Assembly: GCA_038143535.1 (NCBI GenBank)
Contig: JAYQMD010000001.1
Location: 434,001-498,000, forward strand
DNA from: UBA7446 sp038143535
Lineage (GTDB): Bacteria; Bacteroidota; Bacteroidia; Flavobacteriales; Flavobacteriaceae
Reading direction: 5' to 3'
Length of the DNA: 64,000 bases
Shown: piece by piece, positions 1 to 9,400 of the stretch
How positions within the stretch are numbered: position 1 is the stretch's first letter
Layout: every line of letters begins with the position of its first letter
Made by a program: the position numbers and the translations under genes
Notes under the pieces: generated by a model
The model's database searches: none
The model's input: the letters and a program-made list of their open reading frames with translations, nothing else
Told to the model about the DNA's origin: nothing

Positions 1-1
1 C

Positions 2-367
2 AACTACTTCCCTGGTTACATCATGATTAAGGCCAACTTATCTGGTGAGGTACCACATATTATCCGTTCTATAACTAATGTAATTGGCTTTTTGGGTGAA
101 ACAAAGGGCGGAGAACCTGTTCCACTACGTAAAGCCGAAATAAATCGCATGCTTGGCAAGGTTGACGAATTGTCGGTTCAATCCGAAAACGTATTAATTC
201 CATTTAAAATCGGTGAAACCATTAAAGTTATTGATGGTCCTTTCAACGGCTTTAACGGAAATATTGAAAAAGTAAATGAAGAAAAACGCAAGTTGGAAGT
301 AATGGTGAAGATTTTCGGAAGAAAAACCCCGCTGGAGCTTTCCTATATGCAAGTCGAAAAAGTTTAA
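2..367 (+). CDS. nusG: Transcription termination/antitermination factor NusG, C-terminal part (5' end outside window)
   Basis: The reading frame is already open at base 2 and ends in TAA at 367, so only the last ~121 residues are seen. The visible part starts in the NGN domain with NYFPGYIMIK, which matches the 'P(L)FPGY' signature of NusG. It ends in a KOW domain with the typical core 'IDGPFNGFNGNI' (about 45 residues from the end). NusG binds RNA polymerase and modulates pausing, Rho-dependent termination and transcription-translation coupling. It lies just upstream of rplK, the usual order nusG-rplK-rplA. The internal ATG at 23 is not the start. Confidence 0.95.
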   Translation, partial: NYFPGYIMIKANLSGEVPHIIRSITNVIGFLGETKGGEPVPLRKAEINRMLGKVDELSVQSENVLIPFKIGETIKVIDGPFNGFNGNIEKVNEEKRKLEVMVKIFGRKTPLELSYMQVEKV

Positions 368-437
368 AAGTGTTACATACACGATTACTGTATAGCTTCC
401 ACTAATACAGGAATCATTAAATAGAGTTAAATTAATA

Positions 438-875
438 ATGGCTAAAGAAGTAAGTAAAGTAGTAAAACTACAAGTTAGGGGAGGCACCGCGAATCCATCG
501 CCGCCGGTTGGACCCGCTCTGGGTGCCGCAGGAGTTAATATCATGGAGTTCTGCAAGCAGTTTAATGCTAGAACTCAAGATAAGGCTGGTAAAGTATTGC
601 CAGTTGTGATTTCTGTGTTCATGGACAAGTCTTTTGACTTTGTTGTGAAAACACCACCCGCAGCCGTTCAGTTGATGGAAGCCGCCAAGGTTAAAAAAGG
701 ATCTGGCGAGCCCAACCGCGCTAAAGTTGCAAGTGTAACTTGGGAACAAGTTCGTGCAATTGCGGAAGACAAAATGCAGGATTTAAATGCATTTACTGTA
801 GAGTCTGCCATGAAAATGGTAGCTGGGACCGCAAGATCAATGGGATTTACCGTCAAAGGAAATTCCCCTTTTTAA
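438..875 (+). CDS. rplK: 50S ribosomal protein L11
   Basis: This 145-aa protein has the normal L11 length. L11 binds the GTPase-associated centre of 23S rRNA and supports factor-dependent GTP hydrolysis and stringent-response signalling. The N-terminal domain shows 'GGTANPSPPVGPALG' (residues 14-28) and 'NIMEFCKQFNARTQ'; the C-terminal RNA-binding domain shows 'KKGSGEPN' and 'AMKMVAGTARSMGF'. The start ATG at 438 gives the expected MAKEVSKVVKLQV. It follows nusG by 70 nt and precedes rplA by 12 nt, in one operon. Confidence 0.98.
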   Translation: MAKEVSKVVKLQVRGGTANPSPPVGPALGAAGVNIMEFCKQFNARTQDKAGKVLPVVISVFMDKSFDFVVKTPPAAVQLMEAAKVKKGSGEPNRAKVASVTWEQVRAIAEDKMQDLNAFTVESAMKMVAGTARSMGFTVKGNSPF

Positions 876-887
876 TTGAAGTGAATC

Positions 888-1577
888 ATGGGAAAAATTA
901 CAAAGAAGCGTAAAGAATCGCTAAGTAAAATAGACCGGACAAAACTGTACTCAGTGCAGGATGCTTCCGCACTTGTAAAACAAATCGCTAATTCAAAATT
1001 CGATGAGTCTATTGACCTCGCTGTAAGGCTAGGTGTTGACCCTCGCAAAGCAGACCAAATGGTCCGTGGTGTGGTTAGCCTACCGCACGGCACAGGCAAA
1101 GACGTTCGAGTTTTAGCCTTAGTTACTCCTGACAAAGAAGACGAAGCAACAGCTGCAGGTGCTGATTATGTTGGATTAGATGAATACCTCCAGAAAATAA
1201 AAGATGGATGGACAGATGTTGATGTTATCATCACCATGCCAAATGTTATGGGAAAGTTAGGTCCCTTAGGCCGTGTATTAGGCCCAAGAGGATTGATGCC
1301 TAACCCAAAGACTGGTACTGTGACGATGGATGTCGCTAAAGCCATCAATGAAGTGAAGGCAGGTAAAATTGATTTTAAAGTGGATAAATCAGGGATTGTG
1401 CATGCACCAATTGGAAAAGCATCTTTTGATGTGGATAAGATTGCGGGTAATGCTGATGAACTGCTACAGACACTTTTGAAGCTCAAGCCATCGTCATCGA
1501 AAGGCGAATACATTAAAAGTATCGCCATTTCGAGCACCATGAGCCCAAGCATCAATATCGATACTAAGGTTGTCTAA
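888..1577 (+). CDS. rplA: 50S ribosomal protein L1
   Basis: This 229-aa L1 protein is of full family length. L1 forms the mobile stalk near the ribosomal E site and often represses its own operon by binding the mRNA. The signature 'GPLGRVLGPRGLMPNPKTGT' is clear around residues 125-144, and 'GKIDFKVDKSGIVHAPIGK' follows. The start ATG at 888 gives MGKITKKRKESLSK. It is the second gene of the rplKAJL block. I saw no obvious L1 operator copy in the short leader before rplK. Confidence 0.98.
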   Translation: MGKITKKRKESLSKIDRTKLYSVQDASALVKQIANSKFDESIDLAVRLGVDPRKADQMVRGVVSLPHGTGKDVRVLALVTPDKEDEATAAGADYVGLDEYLQKIKDGWTDVDVIITMPNVMGKLGPLGRVLGPRGLMPNPKTGTVTMDVAKAINEVKAGKIDFKVDKSGIVHAPIGKASFDVDKIAGNADELLQTLLKLKPSSSKGEYIKSIAISSTMSPSINIDTKVV

Positions 1578-1593
1578 ATAGCGAAAAGAATTT

Positions 1594-2115
1594 ATGACAC
1601 GAGAACAAAAAGCAAACGTAATAGAGCAGTTAACTGCTAAGCTAGCAGACAACGCTAATATCTATTTAACAGATGTTTCTGGGTTGAATGCTGAGACAAC
1701 TTCAAATTTGAGACGTGCTTGTTTTAGAGCAAACATCAAACTAGAAGTGGTAAAAAATACGTTGTTATCCAAAGCCATGGAGGCTTCTGATAAAGATTTT
1801 GAGAATTTATCCTCAGTCTTGGTTGGTAATACCGCCATGATGTTTTCAGAGGCTGGAAATGCCCCTGCAAAATTAATTAAGGAATTCCGCAAAAAATCGG
1901 ATAAGCCTATCTTAAAAGGAGCTTTCATTGAGGAAGCTATTTATTTAGGTGACGATCAAGTGGAAGCTTTGGTGAACATCAAATCTAAGGACGAATTGAT
2001 AGGCGAGATAATAGGCTTGCTTCAATCGCCTGCGAAAAACGTGGTATCTGCACTTCAATCAAGTGGCGGTACCCTATCTGGTATAATCAAAACACTTTCT
2101 GAAAAGGAAGCATAA
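1594..2115 (+). CDS. rplJ: 50S ribosomal protein L10
   Basis: This 173-aa protein is L10, which anchors the L7/L12 dimers to the ribosome as the stalk base. The N-terminus MTREQKANVIEQLTAKLAD and the 'TDVSGLNAETTSNLRRACF' and 'VVKNTLLSKA' segments are typical; the C-terminal helix that binds L12 ends in 'GIIKTLSEKEA'. It sits 16 nt after rplA and 32 nt before rplL, the conserved order in bacteria. The length is normal. Confidence 0.97.
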   Translation: MTREQKANVIEQLTAKLADNANIYLTDVSGLNAETTSNLRRACFRANIKLEVVKNTLLSKAMEASDKDFENLSSVLVGNTAMMFSEAGNAPAKLIKEFRKKSDKPILKGAFIEEAIYLGDDQVEALVNIKSKDELIGEIIGLLQSPAKNVVSALQSSGGTLSGIIKTLSEKEA

Positions 2116-2147
2116 AACGTAAACAAAAACAATTAAATAGTTCAAAA

Positions 2148-2525
2148 ATGGCAGATTTAAAAGATTTTGCAGAACAACTGGTCAATTTGACCGTTAAAGA
2201 GGTCAACGAGTTGGCCAATATCCTCAAAGATGAATATGGTATCGAGCCTGCAGCAGCAGCCGTTGCCGTAGCAGGACCCGCTGCCGGTGGTGGTGGTGAA
2301 GCTGCTGAGGAAAAATCAGAGTTCGATGTTATCCTAACAGCCGCTGGCAGTTCTAAACTTGCTGTAGTTAAGCTCGTAAAAGAACTTACAGGTCTCGGTC
2401 TTAAGGAAGCTAAAGAGCTTGTTGATAATGCACCAAGCCCGATTAAGGAAGGTGTAGCAAAAGACGAAGCTGAAGGACTGAAATCTTCTTTGGAAGAAGC
2501 AGGTGCTGAAGTTGAGCTTAAGTAA
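2148..2525 (+). CDS. rplL: 50S ribosomal protein L7/L12
   Basis: This 125-aa protein is L7/L12, the multi-copy stalk protein that recruits translational GTPases. The N-terminal dimerisation domain is followed by an Ala/Gly-rich hinge (roughly residues 36-55), and the C-terminal domain carries the conserved 'GLGLKEAKELVD' and 'KEGVAKDEAEGLKSSLEEAGAEVE'-type helices. It is the last ribosomal gene before rpoB; a stable hairpin lies in the 109-nt gap between them. Confidence 0.98.
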   Translation: MADLKDFAEQLVNLTVKEVNELANILKDEYGIEPAAAAVAVAGPAAGGGGEAAEEKSEFDVILTAAGSSKLAVVKLVKELTGLGLKEAKELVDNAPSPIKEGVAKDEAEGLKSSLEEAGAEVELK

Positions 2526-2548
2526 TTAAGCTCCCGACCCAATCCATA

Positions 2549-2585
2549 GGTTTAAGTCCCGAACATGTGTTCGTGGACTTAAACC
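2549..2585 (+). promoter_or_regulatory. Long hairpin between rplL and rpoB (attenuator or RNA-processing site)
   Basis: A perfect 10-bp inverted repeat, GGTTTAAGTC (2549-2558) and GACTTAAACC (2576-2585), encloses a second stem, CGAAC/GTTCG, with a 4-nt ATGT loop. No T-run follows directly, so it is not a classic intrinsic terminator. In E. coli the same gap holds an attenuator and an RNase III cleavage site that separate ribosomal-protein from RNA-polymerase expression. A similar job here is inferred from position and structure only. Confidence 0.7.
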
Positions 2586-2634
2586 ATTTGGTGTTTTATG
2601 CCCCTAATACTAATTTTTTAATAGATTAACCCAT

Positions 2635-5600
2635 ATGTCCAACACGACAAGCGCAACCCGACACAATTTTGCTTCGGCCATCGGTACCCCTGCCTATCCA
2701 GACTTTTTAGACATTCAAATAAAATCTTTCCAAGACTTTTTTCAATTAGAAACAAAGTCTGACGAACGTGGGAATGAAGGCCTATACAACACCTTCATGG
2801 AAAACTTCCCTATTTCGGATACCCGAAATCAGTTTGTCCTTGAGTTTTTGGATTATTTTGTAGATCCATCTAGATACAGCATACAAGAATGTATTGAACG
2901 TGGTCTTACATACAGTGTGCCTCTAAAGGCACGCTTAAAATTGTATTGTACCGACCCTGAACACGAGGATTTTGAAACTATCGTACAGGATGTATATTTG
3001 GGCGTTATTCCATACATGACTCCTAGTGGTACATTTGTCATTAATGGTGCTGAGCGTATTGTTGTGTCACAATTACACCGTTCACCTGGTGTGTTCTTTG
3101 GGCAGTCGTTCCACGCCAACGGAACCAAACTATATTCGGCTCGTGTAATTCCTTTCAAAGGTTCTTGGATTGAATTTGCAACCGATATCAATAGTGTGAT
3201 GTATGCCTATATTGATCGAAAGAAAAAATTACCTGTAACCACACTTTTCCGTGCCATTGGATATGAGCGCGATAAAGATATTCTTGAAATCTTTGACCTT
3301 GCAGAGGAAATTAAAGTTTCAAAAACGGGACTAAAAAAAGTCATGGGTCGCAAGCTTGCAGCTCGTGTTCTTAACACATGGTTTGAAGACTTTGTAGATG
3401 AAGATACTGGAGAAGTAGTTTCTATTGAGCGTAACGAAATTGTACTAGACCGTGATACGGTTCTTGATAAGGAGCATATCGAACAAATTTTGGAAGCCAA
3501 TGCCGCTACCATTTTGCTGCACAAAGAAGAGGTGCAATCTGCTGATTATGCCATCATTCATAACACCCTTCAAAAGGATCCAACAAACTCCGAAAAAGAA
3601 GCAGTAGAGCATATCTACCGTCAATTGCGAAACGCTGAACCGCCAGACGAGGAAACAGCACGTGGTATTATCGATAAACTTTTCTTCTCTGATCAGCGAT
3701 ACAACCTCGGTGAAGTTGGACGATACCGCATGAACAAAAAGCTTGGCTTGGACATTGAAATGAACAAACAAGTATTGACGAAAGACGATATCATTACCAT
3801 CATCAAATACCTTATTGAGTTGATTAATTCTAAAGCTGAAATCGATGATATTGATCACTTGTCTAACCGTCGTGTACGTACTGTTGGTGAGCAGCTTTCA
3901 TCGCAATTTGGTGTAGGGCTTTCGCGTATGGCACGTACAATTCGCGAGCGCATGAACGTTCGTGACAATGAGGTTTTTACACCTATTGACTTAATCAACG
4001 CCAAGACCTTGTCTTCGGTTATCAATTCATTTTTTGGCACCAACCAGCTATCGCAATTTATGGACCAGACCAATCCCTTGGCAGAAATCACGCACAAGCG
4101 TCGTTTATCTGCGTTAGGGCCAGGTGGTTTATCAAGAGAGCGAGCGGGTTTTGAGGTACGTGATGTTCACTACACGCACTATGGTAGACTTTGTCCAATA
4201 GAAACACCGGAAGGACCAAACATTGGACTGATATCTTCACTTGGAGTATTTGCCAAAGTAAACAATCTTGGATTTATCGAAACGCCTTATTTTAAAGTAG
4301 AGGAAGGTGTTGTTGATATGTCTACTTCTCAGTATTTATCTGCTGAAGAAGAAGAAGGCAAACTATTTGCACAAGCCAACATTGAAAAAACAGAAACTGG
4401 AGAAATTGCTTCTGATAAGATTATTGCACGTTCAGAAGCTGACTACCCCGTAGTTGACAAAACGGAAGTGGACTATACAGATGTTGCACCAAACCAGATT
4501 GCGTCTATTTCGGCATCCTTAATTCCTTTCTTGGAGCACGATGATGCAAACCGTGCCTTGATGGGATCAAACATGATGCGTCAGGCCGTACCACTATTGC
4601 GTCCACAGGCTCCTATTGTAGGAACGGGATTAGAACGTCAGGTGGCTACGGATTCACGTGTACTTATCAACGCCGAAGGTGCTGGTAAAGTAATCTATGT
4701 AGACGCACAGCGTATTACAATTAAGTATGACATGGGTGAGGACGAAAGACTTGTTACTTTTGATTCTGACGAAAAAACATATGAACTTGTTAAGTTTAGA
4801 AAAACCAACCAAGGGACTTGTATAAACCTGAAGCCGATTGTTTCTGTTGGAGACCGCGTGGAAAAAGGACAAGTACTTTGTCAGGGTTATGCTACTGAAA
4901 ATGGCGAGTTAGCGCTTGGACGCAATATGAAAGTAGCCTTTATGCCTTGGAAAGGATACAACTTTGAGGATGCGATTGTTATTTCTGAAAAAGTAGTTCG
5001 CAACGACTTCTTTACTTCTATTCACATTGATGAATACTCCTTAGAAGTTCGCGACACCAAACTTGGTAAAGAGGAATTAACAAACGACATTCCAAACGTT
5101 TCTGAAGAAGCCACTAGTGATTTAGACGAGAACGGAATGATTCGCGTTGGTGCTGAGGTTGGTGCTGGCGATATCCTCATAGGAAAGATTACGCCTAAGG
5201 GTGAATCAGATCCTACACCCGAAGAAAAACTGCTTCGCGCCATATTTGGCGACAAAGCAGGTGATGTAAAAGATGCTTCTTTAAAAGCTTCTCCATCGCT
5301 TAACGGAGTTGTTATCGACAAAAAACTATTTACAAGAATCTTAAAGGACCAACGCAAGCGTTCGCAAGATAAAGAGGCCATCTCCGAATTAGAAGACAGC
5401 TTTGACTTGAAGTTTGAAAAGTTGAAGTCTGTTTTGGTTGAAAAATTGTTCACCATTTTAAGTGGTAAAACATGTCAAGGTGTGATGAATGACCTTGGTG
5501 AAGAAGTCATGCCGAAGGGTAAGAAGTTTACCTTGAAAATGCTCAACTCTGTTGACGATTATGCTCACCTAATCAACTCAGATTGGACTGTGGACAAACG

Positions 5601-6447
5601 TGTAAACAGTCTTATAAACGACTTGATGCACAACTACAAAATCAAAGAAAACGATTTACAGGGTGCATTGCGTAGAAATAAGTTTACGATATCTGTTGGA
5701 GACGAACTTCCTGCTGGAATCTTAAAACTTGCCAAGGTTTATATCGCTAAGAAACGCAAGCTTAAAGTAGGAGATAAGATGGCGGGACGTCATGGAAACA
5801 AAGGTATCGTAGCGCGTATTGTACGTCAAGAAGATATGCCATTCTTAGAAGATGGAACACCGGTAGATATTGTATTAAATCCACTTGGTGTGCCGTCGCG
5901 AATGAACATTGGGCAGATTTACGAAACCGTTCTTGGATGGGCAGGTCAAAAAATGGGCAAAACATTTGCTACGCCTATTTTTGACGGAGCTACCAACGAG
6001 CAAATTGATGAATTAACAAAAGAAGCAGGCGTTCCACAATTTGGTCATACCTATTTGTATGATGGTGGAACAGGAGAGCGCTTTGATCAACCGGCAACCG
6101 TAGGCGTCATTTATATGTTGAAACTCGGCCATATGGTTGATGATAAGATGCACTCGCGCTCTATTGGACCATACTCGCTTATTACGCAGCAACCGCTTGG
6201 TGGTAAAGCACAGTTTGGGGGACAACGATTTGGAGAAATGGAAGTTTGGGCTCTTGAAGCTTATGGCGCATCCAGCACACTTCAAGAGATCTTAACCGTT
6301 AAGTCCGATGACGTAATTGGTCGAGCGAAAACATACGAGTCAATTGTAAAAGGTGAAGCCATGCCTAAGCCTGGTCTTCCAGAGTCCTTTAACGTATTGA
6401 TGCACGAACTTAAAGGCCTTGGTCTTGATATTAGACTAGAAGAATAA
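2635..6447 (+). CDS. rpoB: DNA-directed RNA polymerase subunit beta
   Basis: This 1270-aa protein is the beta subunit, the usual length for Bacteroidota. The rifampicin-binding region is intact, with 'GTNQLSQFMDQTNPLAEITH' and 'THKRRLSALGPGG', followed by 'RLCPIETPEGPNIGLI'. The conserved 'GDKMAGRHGNKG' and the C-terminal 'GGQRFGEMEVWALEAYGA' segments are also present. The start ATG at 2635 follows a long hairpin. rpoC begins 12 nt after the TAA. The rifampicin region contains the wild-type-like S, D and H positions, so no resistance mutation is apparent. Confidence 0.99.
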   Translation: MSNTTSATRHNFASAIGTPAYPDFLDIQIKSFQDFFQLETKSDERGNEGLYNTFMENFPISDTRNQFVLEFLDYFVDPSRYSIQECIERGLTYSVPLKARLKLYCTDPEHEDFETIVQDVYLGVIPYMTPSGTFVINGAERIVVSQLHRSPGVFFGQSFHANGTKLYSARVIPFKGSWIEFATDINSVMYAYIDRKKKLPVTTLFRAIGYERDKDILEIFDLAEEIKVSKTGLKKVMGRKLAARVLNTWFEDFVDEDTGEVVSIERNEIVLDRDTVLDKEHIEQILEANAATILLHKEEVQSADYAIIHNTLQKDPTNSEKEAVEHIYRQLRNAEPPDEETARGIIDKLFFSDQRYNLGEVGRYRMNKKLGLDIEMNKQVLTKDDIITIIKYLIELINSKAEIDDIDHLSNRRVRTVGEQLSSQFGVGLSRMARTIRERMNVRDNEVFTPIDLINAKTLSSVINSFFGTNQLSQFMDQTNPLAEITHKRRLSALGPGGLSRERAGFEVRDVHYTHYGRLCPIETPEGPNIGLISSLGVFAKVNNLGFIETPYFKVEEGVVDMSTSQYLSAEEEEGKLFAQANIEKTETGEIASDKIIARSEADYPVVDKTEVDYTDVAPNQIASISASLIPFLEHDDANRALMGSNMMRQAVPLLRPQAPIVGTGLERQVATDSRVLINAEGAGKVIYVDAQRITIKYDMGEDERLVTFDSDEKTYELVKFRKTNQGTCINLKPIVSVGDRVEKGQVLCQGYATENGELALGRNMKVAFMPWKGYNFEDAIVISEKVVRNDFFTSIHIDEYSLEVRDTKLGKEELTNDIPNVSEEATSDLDENGMIRVGAEVGAGDILIGKITPKGESDPTPEEKLLRAIFGDKAGDVKDASLKASPSLNGVVIDKKLFTRILKDQRKRSQDKEAISELEDSFDLKFEKLKSVLVEKLFTILSGKTCQGVMNDLGEEVMPKGKKFTLKMLNSVDDYAHLINSDWTVDKRVNSLINDLMHNYKIKENDLQGALRRNKFTISVGDELPAGILKLAKVYIAKKRKLKVGDKMAGRHGNKGIVARIVRQEDMPFLEDGTPVDIVLNPLGVPSRMNIGQIYETVLGWAGQKMGKTFATPIFDGATNEQIDELTKEAGVPQFGHTYLYDGGTGERFDQPATVGVIYMLKLGHMVDDKMHSRSIGPYSLITQQPLGGKAQFGGQRFGEMEVWALEAYGASSTLQEILTVKSDDVIGRAKTYESIVKGEAMPKPGLPESFNVLMHELKGLGLDIRLEE

Positions 6448-6459
6448 TAAAAAATTGAT

Positions 6460-9400
6460 ATGGCACGTATAAACGAAGTACAACAACAAAAAGATTTCAG
6501 TAAGATTTCCATTGGGCTTTCATCGCCCGAAACCATTTTGGCCGCCTCTAGAGGTGAAATTTTAAAGCCCGAAACCATAAACTACCGTACACACAAACCC
6601 GAACGTGATGGGCTGTTTTGTGAGCGTATCTTTGGTCCTATCAAGGATTTTGAGTGTGCCTGCGGAAAGTATAAGCGTATCCGGTACAAAGGTATTGTTT
6701 GTGATCGTTGTGGTGTTGAGGTTACTGAGAAAAAAGTACGACGTGACCGTGTAGGTCACATCAGTTTGGTGGTTCCAGTTGCACACATCTGGTATTTCCG
6801 TTCGCTTCCCAACAAAATTGGATACTTACTTGGTCTTCCTTCTAAAAAATTAGACATGATTATTTACTACGAACGCTACGTAGTAATTCAGCCAGGTATT
6901 GCTACCAACGAAGAAGGTGAACCTGTTCAGAAAATGGATTTTCTCAGCGAGGAAGAGTATCTGAACATCATGGAAAAGCTTCCACAGGAAAACCAATACT
7001 TAGAGGACAGCGATCCGAACAAGTTTATTGCTAAAATGGGAGCCGAGTGCATGATTGATATACTTAATCGTATTGACTTAGATGATCTTTCATACCAGTT
7101 ACGCGATAAAGCAAATAACGAAACTTCTAAGCAACGTAAAACAGAAGCTCTTAAGCGTTTGCAAGTTGTTGAAGCCCTACGTGATGCAAACAAAAACCGC
7201 GAGAATCGCCCAGAGTGGATGATCATGAAAGTTATTCCGGTAATTCCACCAGAGTTGCGTCCATTGGTACCACTTGATGGTGGTCGTTTTGCCACGTCTG
7301 ACTTGAATGATTTGTACCGTCGTGTGATAATCCGTAATAACCGTTTGAAGCGTTTATTGGAAATCAAAGCACCAGAAGTAATTTTACGCAACGAAAAACG
7401 AATGCTACAAGAATCTGTAGACTCGTTATTTGACAACACACGTAAATCTTCTGCGGTTAAGACTGATGCAAACCGTCCATTGAAATCACTTTCAGACTCT
7501 TTGAAAGGTAAGCAAGGTCGTTTCCGTCAAAATTTACTTGGAAAACGTGTTGACTATTCTGCACGTTCGGTAATAGTAGTTGGGCCCGAGCTTAAGTTAT
7601 ACGAGTGTGGATTACCAAAAAATATGGCAGCTGAACTCTACAAACCGTTTATCATCCGTAAGCTTATTGAGCGTGGTATTGTAAAAACGGTTAAGTCAGC
7701 CAAGAAAATTATAGACAAGCGCGAGCCTGTAGTTTGGGATATTCTAGAGAATGTGCTTAAAGGACATCCAGTACTACTGAACCGGGCTCCTACACTTCAC
7801 CGTTTGGGTATCCAAGCCTTCCAGCCGAAGTTGATTGAAGGTAAGGCAATTCAACTTCACCCACTATCGTGTACGGCCTTTAACGCAGATTTTGACGGCG
7901 ATCAAATGGCAGTCCACTTACCACTAGGCCCAGAGGCTATTTTGGAAGCACAGTTGCTTATGTTGGCGTCACACAACATTCTTAACCCTGCTAATGGATC
8001 ACCGATTACGGTTCCATCACAGGATATGGTACTAGGGTTGTACTACATGACCAAGGCAAGAAAATCTACTAAAGACAGTAAGGTTTTGGGCGAAGGTTTG
8101 ACATTTTACAGTGCAGATGAGGTAAACATTGCTTTCAATGAAGGCAAGGTAGACCTTAATGCAATGGTTAAAATTCGTGCTAAAGACTTTAACGACAAAG
8201 GCGCGCTTGTATATCAAATCATCGATACAACGGTTGGACGTATTTTATTTAATCAACATGTTCCTGAAAATGCGGGTTACATAAATCAGGTATTGACCAA
8301 AAAATCACTTCGTGGTATTATTGGTGATATTTTAAAAGTAACTAGCGTTCCAGAAACTGCTACTTTCTTAGACAAGATTAAAGACATGGGCTTCTCTTTT
8401 GCATTCAAAGGGGGATTGTCCTTTAGTCTTGGTGATATTATAATACCAAAAGAAAAGACAGAACTTATTGATCAAGCCAACGACCAAGTGGATGGTATCA
8501 TTACCAACTACAATATGGGGCTTATTACCAATAACGAACGTTACAATCAGGTAATTGATATTTGGACTTCTACCAATGCAATGCTTACAGAACTCGCTAT
8601 GAAGCGAATTAGCGAAGACCAACAAGGATTTAACTCAGTATTTATGATGTTGGATTCTGGTGCTCGTGGCTCTAAGGAGCAAATTCGTCAGTTGACCGGT
8701 ATGCGTGGTTTGATGGCTAAGCCTAAAAAATCAAACGCTGGTGGTGGTGAGATTATTGAAAACCCGATTCTTTCTAACTTTAAAGAAGGTTTATCGATTT
8801 TAGAATACTTTATCTCTACACACGGTGCGCGTAAAGGACTAGCAGATACGGCTTTAAAAACGGCCGATGCAGGTTACTTGACCCGTCGTTTACACGACGT
8901 TGCACAAGACGTTATCGTAAACACGGTAGATTGCGGTACACTTCGTGGACTATCCGTTTCAGCTCTCAAGAAAAACGAAGAAGTTGTTGAATCTATCGCT
9001 GAACGTATTGTTGGACGTGTTTCTTTACATGACGTAATTCACCCACTAACTGCTGAGGTTTTAGTTGCTGCAGGAACGCTAATTGAAGATGAGCATGCAA
9101 AGGCAATTGAAAATTCTCCACTAGAAAGTGTAGAAGTGCGTTCACCTCTGACATGTGAAGCTCAAAAAGGTATTTGTGCCAATTGTTATGGACGTAACCT
9201 AGCTACTGGAAAAATGGTCCAGCTGGGTGAGTCTGCTGGTGTTATTGCCGCTCAATCTATTGGGGAGCCTGGTACACAGCTTACACTACGTACCTTCCAC
9301 GTGGGTGGTATTGCAGGAAACATTTCTGAGGAAAACAAATTGATAGCGCGTTTTGATGGGGTTGCTGAAATTGAGGAACTCAAGACAGTTGACGGAAAAG

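Noticed and set aside
6927..7439. 170-aa minus-strand ORF opposite rpoC
   Set aside because: It is antisense to a conserved region; the composition is Arg/Ser-rich as expected of a shadow frame, and no promoter box is present.
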